Of a stretch of 64,000 bases of DNA, positions 18,427 through 26,394 are shown one piece after another. The position numbers were made by a program, and so were the translations under genes. A model generated the notes under the pieces. That model saw only the letters and a list, made by a program, of their open reading frames with translations. It did not search any database and had not been told where the DNA came from. The stretch spans positions 176,001 through 240,000 of the forward strand of contig JADKBS010000005.1 of NCBI GenBank assembly GCA_016714985.1. The letters are read 5' to 3'. This stretch comes from Saprospiraceae bacterium. Its GTDB lineage: Bacteria; Bacteroidota; Bacteroidia; Chitinophagales; Saprospiraceae. The first letter of the stretch is position 1. Each line of letters starts with the position of its first letter.

Positions 18427-19929
18427 TCAGACTTGTTTTTTCAGCAAACCTAGCAGCGATTTCAGGCTTATCATGCGGAGCAAGAACGCCAATAACAGCC
18501 CAATTGCTATGGCTCCGCAAAACTTTAGCAACCAACCCTGGCCCGGCAGTTGGAGCAGCGCCCAATTTGCGGAGCAAACCAGCGAAACAAAAGCGGCAAT
18601 CTTGTAGAATTGCCTCGGCTCAACGGGCAAGGCCAGCTCTTTTTTCGCCAAAATCATCATACCCATCATCACAAAGCCTTGGGTGAAAAACGCCGACATG
18701 CCCGCCCCGACTGCCTTCATCGAAGGGATGAGCAACAGGTTCAGCGCCACATTGACCCCGATGGCGGCGAGGAAAATGCGGTTCATCTTCTTCAAACTGT
18801 CGTTGGCAGTGAGTAGGGTAGTGTAGATGAACGCCCCGCTGAACGGAACCAAAGTGAGTATCACCCAAGCCAGCACTTCGCCATGATAAGCCGTGCCTTC
18901 CTTGGGGTAAATAGCCAGCATCAGTTCCGTGCGGAAGGTGAAACAGGCAACGGCGATGGTGACCGTGCCGGCGAGGATGAGTTGGAAGGAAAGGCGCAAT
19001 AAATCTACGATTGACGATTTACCCTGCCCGTCCGGCAGGCGGGGATTGACGATTGACGAAGGGCCAGAAGTCCGCATCAGATTGGAAAACATCGGCAGCA
19101 GCAGCCCCGCAAAGAGGTAGCCTGCCATGTTCAGCGCATCGAGAAGGCGGTAGGCGGCAGCATAAACACCAGCCTCGTGACGGCCCTCTTTGCCCGTTAG
19201 GTACTCCAGTAGCACAATGTCCATGCGGATATAGGCTGTCATCAGGAACACGGCGAGTGCGTACGGGGCAGACTTTTTAAGGATAAATAAAACGAGTGCC
19301 CAATTGGGCCGCCAGCGGATGGGCTTTGGCAGTTTTTTGAATACAATGAAAAAAGCCAAGGCTGCAGTAAGCGCCCAGGTCAGGTTTTGGGCATGGATGA
19401 ACCATTCAATACGAAACTGACCGGGGAAGAGGCCACTCCAAAGCAGCACGGCACACACTACAATCAGCAGTATTTTATCGAAAGTTGATAGGAAGCTGTC
19501 CACACGGTACAGGCCCAGCCCGCTCACGTTGGAGCGCAGCCAAGCCACGGTGGAGATGAGCACATGGTTCAGTGCCACGAATAGTAGCAGATGCCAAATC
19601 TCCGATTCGAAACCCCGAACCAACGCAGCTACGAAAACCAATGCAAGGTAAATGACAGCCAGCAAAACCTTGACTATCAGTGTATTCGGAAATAGCTTTG
19701 CTGCCAACTGCGGGTGCCTCGCCACCGTTCGGCTGTTGAAATAATGGATGCCAAAATCATTCACCATGAACAACAGGTAGGCGAAACTAAACAAGGTGGC
19801 GTATAGCCCGTATTGTTCCGTACCCACCCTTTCCTGTACCGTCCGCTCGATACCGAACACGTAGAACGGCTTGATGAGCAGGTTCACCAAGACAAGGAAG
19901 ATGGCATTGAGTAGGAATTCTCTGTTCAA
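18427..19929 (-). CDS. Polysaccharide flippase (MOP/Wzx family)
   Basis: A MOP-superfamily flippase of 500 residues if it starts at TTG 19929. It has about 12-14 hydrophobic segments; the N-terminus N-R-E-F-L-L-N-A-I-F-L-V-L-V-N-L-L-I-K-P-F matches the usual start of Bacteroidota homologues. A frame extends upstream to 20067, but residues before the TTG are encoded by a 7-bp array and look spurious. In the middle (19007-19059) a second repeat element is translated in frame as S-S-I-V-N-P-R-L-P-D-G-Q-G-K-S-S-I-V in a loop before a helix. Wzx-type proteins move lipid-linked oligosaccharide across the inner membrane; the Wzz and ligase genes follow in the same direction. Confidence 0.85.
   Translation of the reverse strand: MNREFLLNAIFLVLVNLLIKPFYVFGIERTVQERVGTEQYGLYATLFSFAYLLFMVNDFGIHYFNSRTVARHPQLAAKLFPNTLIVKVLLAVIYLALVFVAALVRGFESEIWHLLLFVALNHVLISTVAWLRSNVSGLGLYRVDSFLSTFDKILLIVVCAVLLWSGLFPGQFRIEWFIHAQNLTWALTAALAFFIVFKKLPKPIRWRPNWALVLFILKKSAPYALAVFLMTAYIRMDIVLLEYLTGKEGRHEAGVYAAAYRLLDALNMAGYLFAGLLLPMFSNLMRTSGPSSIVNPRLPDGQGKSSIVDLLRLSFQLILAGTVTIAVACFTFRTELMLAIYPKEGTAYHGEVLAWVILTLVPFSGAFIYTTLLTANDSLKKMNRIFLAAIGVNVALNLLLIPSMKAVGAGMSAFFTQGFVMMGMMILAKKELALPVEPRQFYKIAAFVSLVCSANWALLQLPGQGWLLKFCGAIAIGLLLAFLLRMISLKSLLGLLKKQV
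19007..19059. repeat. In-frame repeat element inside the flippase gene
   Basis: ACGATTG-type 7-bp units lie on both sides of a palindromic core CCTGCC-CGTCC-GGCAGG followed by CGGGGATTG. A near copy of the core (CCTGCC-TGTC-GGCAG, then ACAGGGATTG) occurs at 28834-28857 between other arrays. Sharing of a core between two distant loci argues for a dispersed, mobile element. Confidence 0.8.
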
Positions 19930-19968
19930 GATGCTGGATGCTTGATGGTGGATGCTTGATGCCGGATA
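19930..19968. repeat. 7-bp array abutting the flippase start
   Basis: Units GATGCTG, GATGCTT, GATGGTG, GATGCTT and GATGCCG end directly at the TTG start of the flippase. The reverse-complement array stands at 20072-20122 on the other side of the divergent spacer. Confidence 0.85.
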
Positions 19969-20033
19969 ACAGTGGCATGCTTCCAAAAATCGTGGGGCAA
20001 AGTTCGTTTTCATTTCAATCTCCATCACATTAT

Positions 20034-20041
20034 TAATTTTG
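20034..20041 (+). promoter_or_regulatory. -7 promoter element between the divergent genes
   Basis: TAATTTTG matches TAnnTTTG. It is upstream of the repeat array, so a transcript starting here would carry the array in its leader before TTG 20128. No matching -33 box was found. Confidence 0.35.
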
Positions 20042-20071
20042 CACCAAAACTGGAACCTAACCTGCACTAAT

Positions 20072-20122
20072 CAGTATCAAGTATCCAGCATCAAGCATCT
20101 CCCAAAGAGCATCAAGCATCCA
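20072..20122. repeat. 7-bp array abutting the FAD oxidoreductase start
   Basis: Units AGTATCA, AGTATCC, AGCATCA, AGCATCT, then AGCATCA and AGCATCC run to within five bases of TTG 20128. They are the reverse complement of the array before the divergent flippase gene, so the two arrays bracket the shared promoter region. Confidence 0.85.
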
Positions 20123-20127
20123 ATATT

Positions 20128-22449
20128 TTGAAAGAAAAACTACAACAACTTCAACAATCCCTAGACGGCGAACTCTATTTCGACGCGCTAATGCGAACGC
20201 TCTATTCGACCGACGCTTCCGTTTACAAGGAAATGCCGCTCGCCGTGGCCTATCCCCAAACGGTAGCGGACGTGAAAAAACTCATCCGCTTCGCAACGGA
20301 AAACAAGACCAGTCTCATCCCACGCACGGCTGGCACTTCGCTGGGCGGGCAGTGTGTCGGCACGGGCATCGTGGTGGATGTGTCAAAGCATTGGAACAAA
20401 ATCCTCGAAATCAATGTGGCCGAGCGGTGGGTACGGGTGCAACCGGGCGTCATCCGGGACGAGTTGAATGTGTTTTTGGCTAAACATGGCCTCTTCTTCG
20501 GTCCTGTCACGGCCACTTCCAACCGGGCGATGATTGGCGGCATGGTCGGCAACAATTCTTGCGGCGCAACGAGCATCGTACATGGCACCACCCGTGACCA
20601 TGTGCTGGAAATAGAGGCTATTTTGAGCGACGGCTCGGAAGTAGTTTTCAATGAATTAACCGAGAAAGCGCTTTTTGATAAAATGGCGCTAACGGCATCG
20701 GATTTGGCTATGGCCACGAATTTTGCCAACCCACTTGATGCTTTAAGTGCTTCGCCTTCACTCGAATCGAGTATTTATCGGCAATTAATATATTCTTTGT
20801 CAACCCCTGAAAATCAAGCAAATATCCGCCAAGAATACCCCAAGGCCACCATCCACCGCCGCAACACGGGCTATGCCGTGGACGTGCTGCTCGACCACCG
20901 CCCATTCAACCCCGATGGCCCCGACTTCAACCTTTGCAAGCTGCTATCGGGCAGCGAGGGCACACTGGCTTTCACCAAAACGGTAAAACTGAACGTCGTG
21001 CCGCTACCATTGCCCGTGCCCGCCGTGCTTTGTGCCCATTTCACTTCGCTCAACGAGTGCATGGAAGCCACCTTGTTGGCCATGCAGCACCGCCCCGACC
21101 AGTGCGAACTGGTGGATAAAATCACGCTCGACTGCACCCGTGACAATATAGAGCAATCGAAAAACCGCTTCTTCGTGGAGGGCGACCCGGCTGCCGTGCT
21201 GCTGGTCGAGTTCCGCCGTAGCACGCAGGACGAGGCCATTGCTGCTGCGCAAAACCTCATCGAATCCCTCCAAGCGGCTGGCATGGGCTATGCCTTCCCC
21301 ATCGTGCGGGCGAACCGGGCAGGGCAGGTTTGGGCGCTGCGCAATGCGGGCCTCGGCGTCATGTCGAACGTGCCGGGCGATGCCAAGCCCTACTCCTTCG
21401 TGGAGGACACCGCCGTGGCGCTCGAAGACCTGCCTGCCTACATCCGGGAGTTCGATGCATTGATGCGGGGCTTTGGGCAAAGCGCCGTTTACTACGCCCA
21501 TGCCGGGGCTGGCGAGCTGCACGTGAAGCCTGTTTTGAACCTGAAAAATGCGGACGACATGAGGCAGTTCCGACAAATCGCTGAGGCCAGTGCCCATTTG
21601 GTGAAAAAATACAATGGCTCCCTCTCCGGCGAGCACGGCGATGGCCGGGTGCGGGGCGAGTTCATCCCGATGATGCTCGGCGAGGCCAATTACCAGTTGT
21701 TGCGGAGCATCAAAAAAACCTGGGACCCGAACGGCATTTTCAATCCCGGCAAAATCACCGACGCCCCGCCGATGGACGCCAATTTGCGCTATGAAATTGG
21801 CGAAAAAACGCCGGAAATCCAGACAGTTATGGATTTCAGCGACGCTGGTGGCTTCCTGCACATGGCCGAAAAATGCAACGGCTCCGGCGACTGCCGCCGC
21901 CTCGATTTTGCGGGCGGGACGATGTGCCCCAGCTACCGGGCAACCCGGGACGAAAAGGACACGACGAGGGCAAGGGCGAATGCACTTAGGGAGTTTTTGA
22001 GTCCGCAGTCCACAGTCGGCAGTGCGGTCCCAGTCCGAAATCCGCAATCCGCAATCCGCAATCGGAGAGGAAGATGTCAAAAGGGCTTTGGACTTGTGCC
22101 TAAGCTGCAAAGGCTGCACCTCCGAATGTCCCAGCAACGTGGACATGACGACGATGAAGGCGGAGTTCACGCACCAATATTACCAAAAGCACGGGGTGCC
22201 AGCGAGGGCGAAGTTCTTCGGGCATATCGGGCGGATGAACGCCGTGCTGTCGAAGGCGCCCCGGTTGGCCAATTTCTTCCTAACCAATTCATTCACAAGC
22301 AGTTTGGCGAAGCGCATCGTGGGTATTGCGCCGCAACGAAGCCTGCCAGCGCTGGCGACCACCACCTTGCGAAGCTGGTACAACCAGCACCGAGGCGAGC
22401 TGAAAATCACGGGGCCGACCAAGGGCAAGGTCTTTTTCTTCTGCGATGA
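20128..22449 (+). CDS. FAD-linked oxidase half of an FAD / Fe-S oxidoreductase (out of frame after 22000)
   Basis: Homologues in Bacteroidota are single proteins of about 970-1000 residues related to D-lactate, glycolate and D-2-hydroxyglutarate dehydrogenases. The TTG start fits because M-K-E-K-L-Q-Q-L-Q is where homologues begin. Seen here: the FAD-binding PCMH domain (about 35-250) with P-R-T-A-G-T-S-L-G-G-Q, G-P-V-T-A-T-S and G-G-M-V-G-N-N-S-C-G; a FAD-oxidase C domain ending L-S-G-E-H-G-D-G-R-V-R-G-E; and the first Fe-S cluster region C-x6-C ... M-C-P-S-Y. At 22004-22066 a 7-bp repeat array replaces the normal linker and shifts the frame, so residues after about 625 are nonsense until 22449. 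The rest of the protein is in the ORF that ends at 23185. Confidence 0.88.
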   Translation: MKEKLQQLQQSLDGELYFDALMRTLYSTDASVYKEMPLAVAYPQTVADVKKLIRFATENKTSLIPRTAGTSLGGQCVGTGIVVDVSKHWNKILEINVAERWVRVQPGVIRDELNVFLAKHGLFFGPVTATSNRAMIGGMVGNNSCGATSIVHGTTRDHVLEIEAILSDGSEVVFNELTEKALFDKMALTASDLAMATNFANPLDALSASPSLESSIYRQLIYSLSTPENQANIRQEYPKATIHRRNTGYAVDVLLDHRPFNPDGPDFNLCKLLSGSEGTLAFTKTVKLNVVPLPLPVPAVLCAHFTSLNECMEATLLAMQHRPDQCELVDKITLDCTRDNIEQSKNRFFVEGDPAAVLLVEFRRSTQDEAIAAAQNLIESLQAAGMGYAFPIVRANRAGQVWALRNAGLGVMSNVPGDAKPYSFVEDTAVALEDLPAYIREFDALMRGFGQSAVYYAHAGAGELHVKPVLNLKNADDMRQFRQIAEASAHLVKKYNGSLSGEHGDGRVRGEFIPMMLGEANYQLLRSIKKTWDPNGIFNPGKITDAPPMDANLRYEIGEKTPEIQTVMDFSDAGGFLHMAEKCNGSGDCRRLDFAGGTMCPSYRATRDEKDTTRARANALREFLSPQSTVGSAVPVRNPQSAIRNRRGRCQKGFGLVPKLQRLHLRMSQQRGHDDDEGGVHAPILPKARGASEGEVLRAYRADERRAVEGAPVGQFLPNQFIHKQFGEAHRGYCAATKPASAGDHHLAKLVQPAPRRAENHGADQGQGLFLLR
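22004..22066. repeat. 7-bp array inside the FAD / Fe-S gene (frame switch)
   Basis: Units CAGTCCG, CAGTCCA and CAGTCGG are followed by AATCCGC three times and AATCGGA. The reading frame enters as A-L-R-E-F-L and exits shifted by one base. Removing one AATCCGC unit makes the frame run on into E-E-D-V-K-R-A-L-D-L-C-L-S-C-K-G-C. Adding two units would do the same. Confidence 0.9.
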
Positions 22450-23185
22450 ATTCACCGAATTTTATGACGCTGAAATTGGAATGAAAGCGCTGAAACTGTT
22501 GGCCCGGCTCGGTTACGAGGTGGAGATGCCCATGCATCCGCAGAGCGGTCGGGCGCAGCTATCGAAAGGACTTTTGCCAGAGGCGAAGCAGTTGGCGAAG
22601 GAGAACGTACGCATTTTTTCCAAACTCATTTCCAATGAAACACCACTGGTGGGCATCGAGCCATCGGCCATCCTCAGCTTCCGGGACGAATACCCAAGGC
22701 TGGTGGACAGGGCAGACGTTGCGCAAGCTAAAGCACTGGGAACCAATGCCTTGCTGATTGACGAGTTCCTGTCAAGGGAGATTCAGGCGGGCAAAATTGA
22801 CCCTGATCTTTTCACGAAGGAACCAAGGAAAGTGTTGCTGCACGGCCATTGCCACCAAAAAGCACTTTCGAGCATTGAGCATTCGGTGTGGGTTTGCGGC
22901 CTCCCCGACCACTACGATGTGGAGGTCATCCCATCGGGCTGCTGTGGCATGGCGGGGTCGTTCGGCTATGAAGAGGAGCATTATGAGGTGAGCATGAAGG
23001 TGGGAGAACTGGTGCTGTTCCCGGCCATTCGTCAGGCACTAAAGTCAGGCGGTGACTCAAAGTCACCGCCTGACTTTGAGGTTCTCATCGCCGCGCCCGG
23101 CACAAGTTGTCGCCACCAGATATTGGACGGGACGGGACGGAGGGCGATGCATCCGGTGGAGGTACTATTTGATGCTTTGATATAG
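22022..23185 (+). CDS. Fe-S / CCG half of the FAD / Fe-S oxidoreductase
   Basis: The frame opens with a GTG inside the repeat array, but useful sequence begins at about 22066 with E-E-D-V-K-R-A-L-D-L. It holds the second [4Fe-4S] motif C-L-S-C-K-G-C-T-S-E-C-P-S-N, then two cysteine-rich CCG-type regions: H-G-H-C-H-Q-K with G-C-C-G-M-A-G-S-F-G-Y-E, and A-P-G-T-S-C-R-H-Q. These domains pass electrons from the flavin towards the respiratory chain in the family. Translation alone would need initiation inside the repeats. Near the C-terminus a perfect palindrome (23041-23077) is translated in frame as K-S-G-G-D-S-K-S-P-P-D-F, just before the last cysteine motif. Confidence 0.85.
   Translation: MRSQSEIRNPQSAIGEEDVKRALDLCLSCKGCTSECPSNVDMTTMKAEFTHQYYQKHGVPARAKFFGHIGRMNAVLSKAPRLANFFLTNSFTSSLAKRIVGIAPQRSLPALATTTLRSWYNQHRGELKITGPTKGKVFFFCDEFTEFYDAEIGMKALKLLARLGYEVEMPMHPQSGRAQLSKGLLPEAKQLAKENVRIFSKLISNETPLVGIEPSAILSFRDEYPRLVDRADVAQAKALGTNALLIDEFLSREIQAGKIDPDLFTKEPRKVLLHGHCHQKALSSIEHSVWVCGLPDHYDVEVIPSGCCGMAGSFGYEEEHYEVSMKVGELVLFPAIRQALKSGGDSKSPPDFEVLIAAPGTSCRHQILDGTGRRAMHPVEVLFDALI
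23041..23077. repeat. Perfect palindrome inside the Fe-S coding region
   Basis: Two 17-base arms (AAAGTCAGGCGGTGACT and its exact complement) enclose a CAA loop. It adds about 12 residues that homologues are not expected to have, between F-P-A-I-R-Q-A-L and V-L-I-A-A-P-G-T. It looks like a REP-type palindromic element that entered without breaking the frame. Confidence 0.85.
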
Positions 23186-23189
23186 TGTA

Positions 23190-23220
23190 TTGGCCTTAAG
23201 CAGGAAATTGAATATTTTTG
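23190..23220 (+). promoter_or_regulatory. Bacteroidota promoter of the xisH gene
   Basis: TTG at 23190-23192, a 20-base spacer, then TATTTTTG at 23213-23220, matching the -33/-7 consensus with ideal spacing. The ATG of xisH lies 13 bases further. The pair is therefore likely transcribed on its own and not by read-through from the oxidoreductase. Confidence 0.7.
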
Positions 23221-23233
23221 CAGAAAACCTCAC

Positions 23234-23566
23234 ATGGCTAAAGACAAATACCACCAAGAAGTGCGGGAAGCACTTGAAAATGACGGCTGGACAATTACCC
23301 ATGACCCCTATAAAATCATGTTGGGTAGGCGAAAAGGGTTCATTGACCTTGGGGCTGAGATACTTGCTGCTGAGAAAGGGACGCTAAAAATAGCTGTTGA
23401 AATCAAAAGCTTTTTGGGTGCATCCGACCTTTATCAATTTGAGGATGCACTGGGGCAATTCTTGGTTTACCAGCCAGCCTTGAGCAAGAAAGAACCAGAA
23501 AGGATTTTGTACCTTGCTGTCCCAGAAGAATTCTACGACAACTTCTTTGAAGACGTTTACTTCTAG
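23234..23566 (+). CDS. xisH: XisH family protein
   Basis: A 110-residue protein matching the XisH family along its length: M-A-K-D-K-Y-H-Q-E-V-R-E-A-L, G-W-x-I-T-H-D-P, G-F-I-D-L-G-A-E, I-A-V-E-I-K-S-F-L and L-G-Q-F-L-V-Y. Asp38 followed by Glu56-x-Lys58 is the layout of a PD-(D/E)xK nuclease-like core. XisH and XisI were named from the fdxN-element excision controlling factors of Anabaena, but they are common as free-standing pairs in cyanobacteria and Bacteroidota where no such element exists. Its own promoter lies directly upstream and xisI follows after 65 bases. What the pair does here is unknown; a selfish or defence-like role is a guess. Confidence 0.9.
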   Translation: MAKDKYHQEVREALENDGWTITHDPYKIMLGRRKGFIDLGAEILAAEKGTLKIAVEIKSFLGASDLYQFEDALGQFLVYQPALSKKEPERILYLAVPEEFYDNFFEDVYF

Positions 23567-23631
23567 GAAATCGCAGAATTGTACAAGTTGAAAATGCTCG
23601 TTTTTAACGAAAAAAACAATACCATCGTCAA

Positions 23632-23970
23632 ATGGACCAGTTAACTAAAACAATGATTGTTAGCGACTTGGTTACGGAAATCGGCAACATGGTTCCTTCC
23701 GATGAATTTACACAAACCCAAATCATTTTGGACAAGGATGGCGGGCACTTCTTATTGTTCGACATCGGCTGGCATGGAAAAAAACGGGTCTATTTGCCAT
23801 TCGTCCACGTTGATGTGATGCCGGATGGTAAGGTCTGGATTCAGCACGACGGCACCGACCTTGACATTGCGACCATATTGTCAAAAAGAGGAATTGAGAA
23901 AAAAGAAATCGTTTTGGGTTTCAGGGCACCCCATGTCAGGGAGTTGATGGAGGATTTTGCACCCGCCTGA
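23632..23970 (+). CDS. xisI: XisI family protein
   Basis: A 112-residue protein with the XisI pattern: an N-terminal helix, a strand pair ending G-H-F-L-L-F-D-I-G-W-H-G-K-K-R-V, then D-G-K-V-W-I-Q-H-D-G-T-D, and the C-terminal G-I-x-K-K-E-I-V-L-G-F-R-A-P-H-V-R. XisI is the constant partner of XisH; the two are nearly always adjacent. The 65-base gap holds no obvious promoter or terminator, so co-transcription with xisH is likely. Confidence 0.9.
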   Translation: MDQLTKTMIVSDLVTEIGNMVPSDEFTQTQIILDKDGGHFLLFDIGWHGKKRVYLPFVHVDVMPDGKVWIQHDGTDLDIATILSKRGIEKKEIVLGFRAPHVRELMEDFAPA

Positions 23971-24031
23971 CATTTTGCAACCCAACCTACACACCCTTAC
24001 TTTAAGCCCACCCGTCCCGCCATAAATGCGG

Positions 24032-24039
24032 TACATTTG
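24032..24039 (+). promoter_or_regulatory. -7 promoter element before the VCBS protein
   Basis: TACATTTG matches TAnnTTTG and lies 34 bases before ATG 24074. A frame extends upstream to 24026 through this element, which supports the later start. No clear -33 box. Confidence 0.4.
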
Positions 24040-24073
24040 CACCGATTCAGAACTAACCGCAATACCTTTTTTT

Positions 24074-26368
24074 ATGAAAAAAATTTCGCTCCTGACGCTA
24101 CTCGTTTGCATCGCAACCCTTGCAAATTCCCAGGACTTCCAACGCCTCGATGCCGTTGTGGATAAATACGGCAGGCAACTGCCCAACCCTTGGACTGGCG
24201 GCCTGAACGGCCCGCAGTGGTCGGCGGTGGATCTCAACAACGATGGCAAACAAGACCTCTACGCCTTCGACCGCAATGGTGACATTCACCTTACCTTCAT
24301 CAACGAAAGTGGGGTAGGAGAGACCAAATACCGATACGCCCCTGAATATGCCGCCAACTTCCCACCCATCAAATTCCATGTGTTGCTGCGCGACTACAAC
24401 CGCGATGGTGCGATGGACCTCTTCGGCAATTCATTGGACGAGGGGCTGGCAGGCCTGAAGGTTTACAAAGGCAGCTTTAATGAAAACAACCAGTTGACCT
24501 TCGAGCGGCTAACTTTTCCATGGGCCTTCAATGTGTTGCTCTTGGAGGTGTCGGGGGCCTATACCCAGCTTCCTGTCAACGCCACTGACTACCCGGCCAT
24601 TGACGACCTCGACAAGGACGGCGACCTCGACATCCTTGCTCCAGCGGTCAGCGGCTCCACTTTCTATTATTTTCGGAACATGGCCCTGGAACAAGGCTAC
24701 TCTGACGACACGCTTATTTATGAAACCATTGAATCTTGCTGGGGGCATCATTTCATTCCTGCATTCTCGGAGTCCTTTCAGTTGAGCATGGACTCCACCT
24801 GTTGTGTTTATCCGCCCTGTTTCCAGCCCGATGATCCAACGTATGAGGTGGACGAAAGGAATGGCGTGCATGGTGGCGCAGCCATCTGTACTTTTGATGA
24901 AGACAACGACAATGACAAGGAACTCCTCTTTGGTGACTTGATTTACAAATCTGTCATACGGGGAAAGAACTGTGGCTGGATAGGCAATGCCTGGGTCTGT
25001 GATCAGGACTCAACCTTCCCCAGCTACAATGTTTCGATAGAGATGACCTACTTCCCTGCTACTTTCTACTTGGATGTGGACAACGACGGTATCAAAGACC
25101 TGTTGGCTTCGCCAAACATAGCAAGCGGCGGCGTTGATACGACCAGCGTTTGGTTCTATAAAAACGTACAAAGCAACGAGTATCCCGTCTTCGAGTTCCG
25201 GCAAGATGACCTGGTTCAAGACGGCATGATTGACCTTGGCACTGGGGCCAATCCCGCCTTTGTGGATTACAACGCCGACGGTCTCATGGACTTCGTGACC
25301 GGCAACGAAACCGTTCACGACAAACAAAGCGACATCACTCGGCATTCCCGGCTTTTCCTTTTCAAAAACGTGGGCACACCGACCCAGCCAGCCTTCAAAC
25401 TGGAAGACCCTGATTACCTTGAATTCAGTCAATTCATAGACCCTAACCTGCAGCCTTTTGCCTATGCCCCCGCCTTTGGCGATGTGGACGGCGATGGCGA
25501 TGCCGACCTCGTGGTGGGCGAGCGGCACGGGCGTTTTTTCTATGCTGAAAATCTTGCTGGTGCGGGCAACCCATTATCTTTTGGTCCAATCATCCCTTAT
25601 TGGCAGAGCATTTCGGTGGGTCAGTACTCCACGCCGTTCATCCACGACATCAACAAGGACGGCCTCGGCGACCTCATCGTGGGCGAGTTCCGGGGCACGG
25701 TCAACTACCTACCCAATATTGGTACACCCGGCAACCCCGTATTCCATTCCAACCCCGACGAAGCACCAAACAATTTTTTCTTCGGTGCCATCAACACACA
25801 GCAGCTTGGCTGGTCTTCCGGCTACAGTGCTCCCGTGGTACTGGAATGCTCCGACGGAACGTTGACCCTCGTCACTGGTTCCGAACTGGGTTTTCTGGAA
25901 TACTACCGAATAAATCCTGACAGTTTGGACAAGCCAGGTGCGGCATTTGAAATCCTCAATGAAAAACTGGGATCACTTAGGGAAGGTCGTATAACTCGCC
26001 CTGCCTTCACTGACTTGAACGGCGACGACTTCCTCGATGCCCTTATTGGCAACCACCGGGGTGGATTAGGGCTGTACCGTTCACCCATCAAGAACGATTG
26101 CACCGTGGCCGTCAACGAAGTAAAGCAAGCGTTGGAGGTGGCACTTTACCCGAACCCCACAGGTGGTAGGCTCTTTGTGGAAGTCAAAACGGAGACGCCA
26201 AGGCCCATCAATTACCGCATTTTCAACGCGCTTGGGCAGTTCATGGCGCAAGGTGAACTTTTGCCCGGCGACCGCAGCATTGATGTCGGAAGCTACAACT
26301 CCGGCTTGTACTTGCTGGAACTGTCGGATGGGGTAACGGGGGCTACGAAGCGGTTTGTGAAGCAGTAG
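24074..26368 (+). CDS. Secreted FG-GAP/VCBS-repeat protein with T9SS sorting domain
   Basis: The start at 24074 gives a clean signal peptide (M-K-K-I-S-L-L-T-L-L-V ... A-N-S-Q). The 764-residue protein consists mainly of FG-GAP/VCBS repeats: D-L-N-N-D-G-K-Q-D-L-Y, D-L-D-K-D-G-D-L-D-I-L, D-V-D-N-D-G-I-K-D-L-L, D-V-D-G-D-G-D-A-D-L-V-V-G and D-I-N-K-D-G-L-G-D-L-I-V-G. Each has the Asp-rich calcium loop of a beta-propeller blade. The last ~75 residues (L-Y-P-N-P-T-G-G ... T-K-R-F-V-K-Q) are a type-A T9SS sorting domain, so the protein is exported and probably anchored to the surface. Function is unknown; such propellers often bind partners. It is monocistronic, with a strong hairpin behind it. 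Confidence 0.9.
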   Translation: MKKISLLTLLVCIATLANSQDFQRLDAVVDKYGRQLPNPWTGGLNGPQWSAVDLNNDGKQDLYAFDRNGDIHLTFINESGVGETKYRYAPEYAANFPPIKFHVLLRDYNRDGAMDLFGNSLDEGLAGLKVYKGSFNENNQLTFERLTFPWAFNVLLLEVSGAYTQLPVNATDYPAIDDLDKDGDLDILAPAVSGSTFYYFRNMALEQGYSDDTLIYETIESCWGHHFIPAFSESFQLSMDSTCCVYPPCFQPDDPTYEVDERNGVHGGAAICTFDEDNDNDKELLFGDLIYKSVIRGKNCGWIGNAWVCDQDSTFPSYNVSIEMTYFPATFYLDVDNDGIKDLLASPNIASGGVDTTSVWFYKNVQSNEYPVFEFRQDDLVQDGMIDLGTGANPAFVDYNADGLMDFVTGNETVHDKQSDITRHSRLFLFKNVGTPTQPAFKLEDPDYLEFSQFIDPNLQPFAYAPAFGDVDGDGDADLVVGERHGRFFYAENLAGAGNPLSFGPIIPYWQSISVGQYSTPFIHDINKDGLGDLIVGEFRGTVNYLPNIGTPGNPVFHSNPDEAPNNFFFGAINTQQLGWSSGYSAPVVLECSDGTLTLVTGSELGFLEYYRINPDSLDKPGAAFEILNEKLGSLREGRITRPAFTDLNGDDFLDALIGNHRGGLGLYRSPIKNDCTVAVNEVKQALEVALYPNPTGGRLFVEVKTETPRPINYRIFNALGQFMAQGELLPGDRSIDVGSYNSGLYLLELSDGVTGATKRFVKQ

Positions 26369-26394
26369 GCTGTTAAGTTTCGAGGGTTCGATTT

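Noticed and set aside
21004..22170. 388-residue minus-strand frame
   Set aside because: Antisense to the FAD/Fe-S gene, which has clear cofactor motifs.
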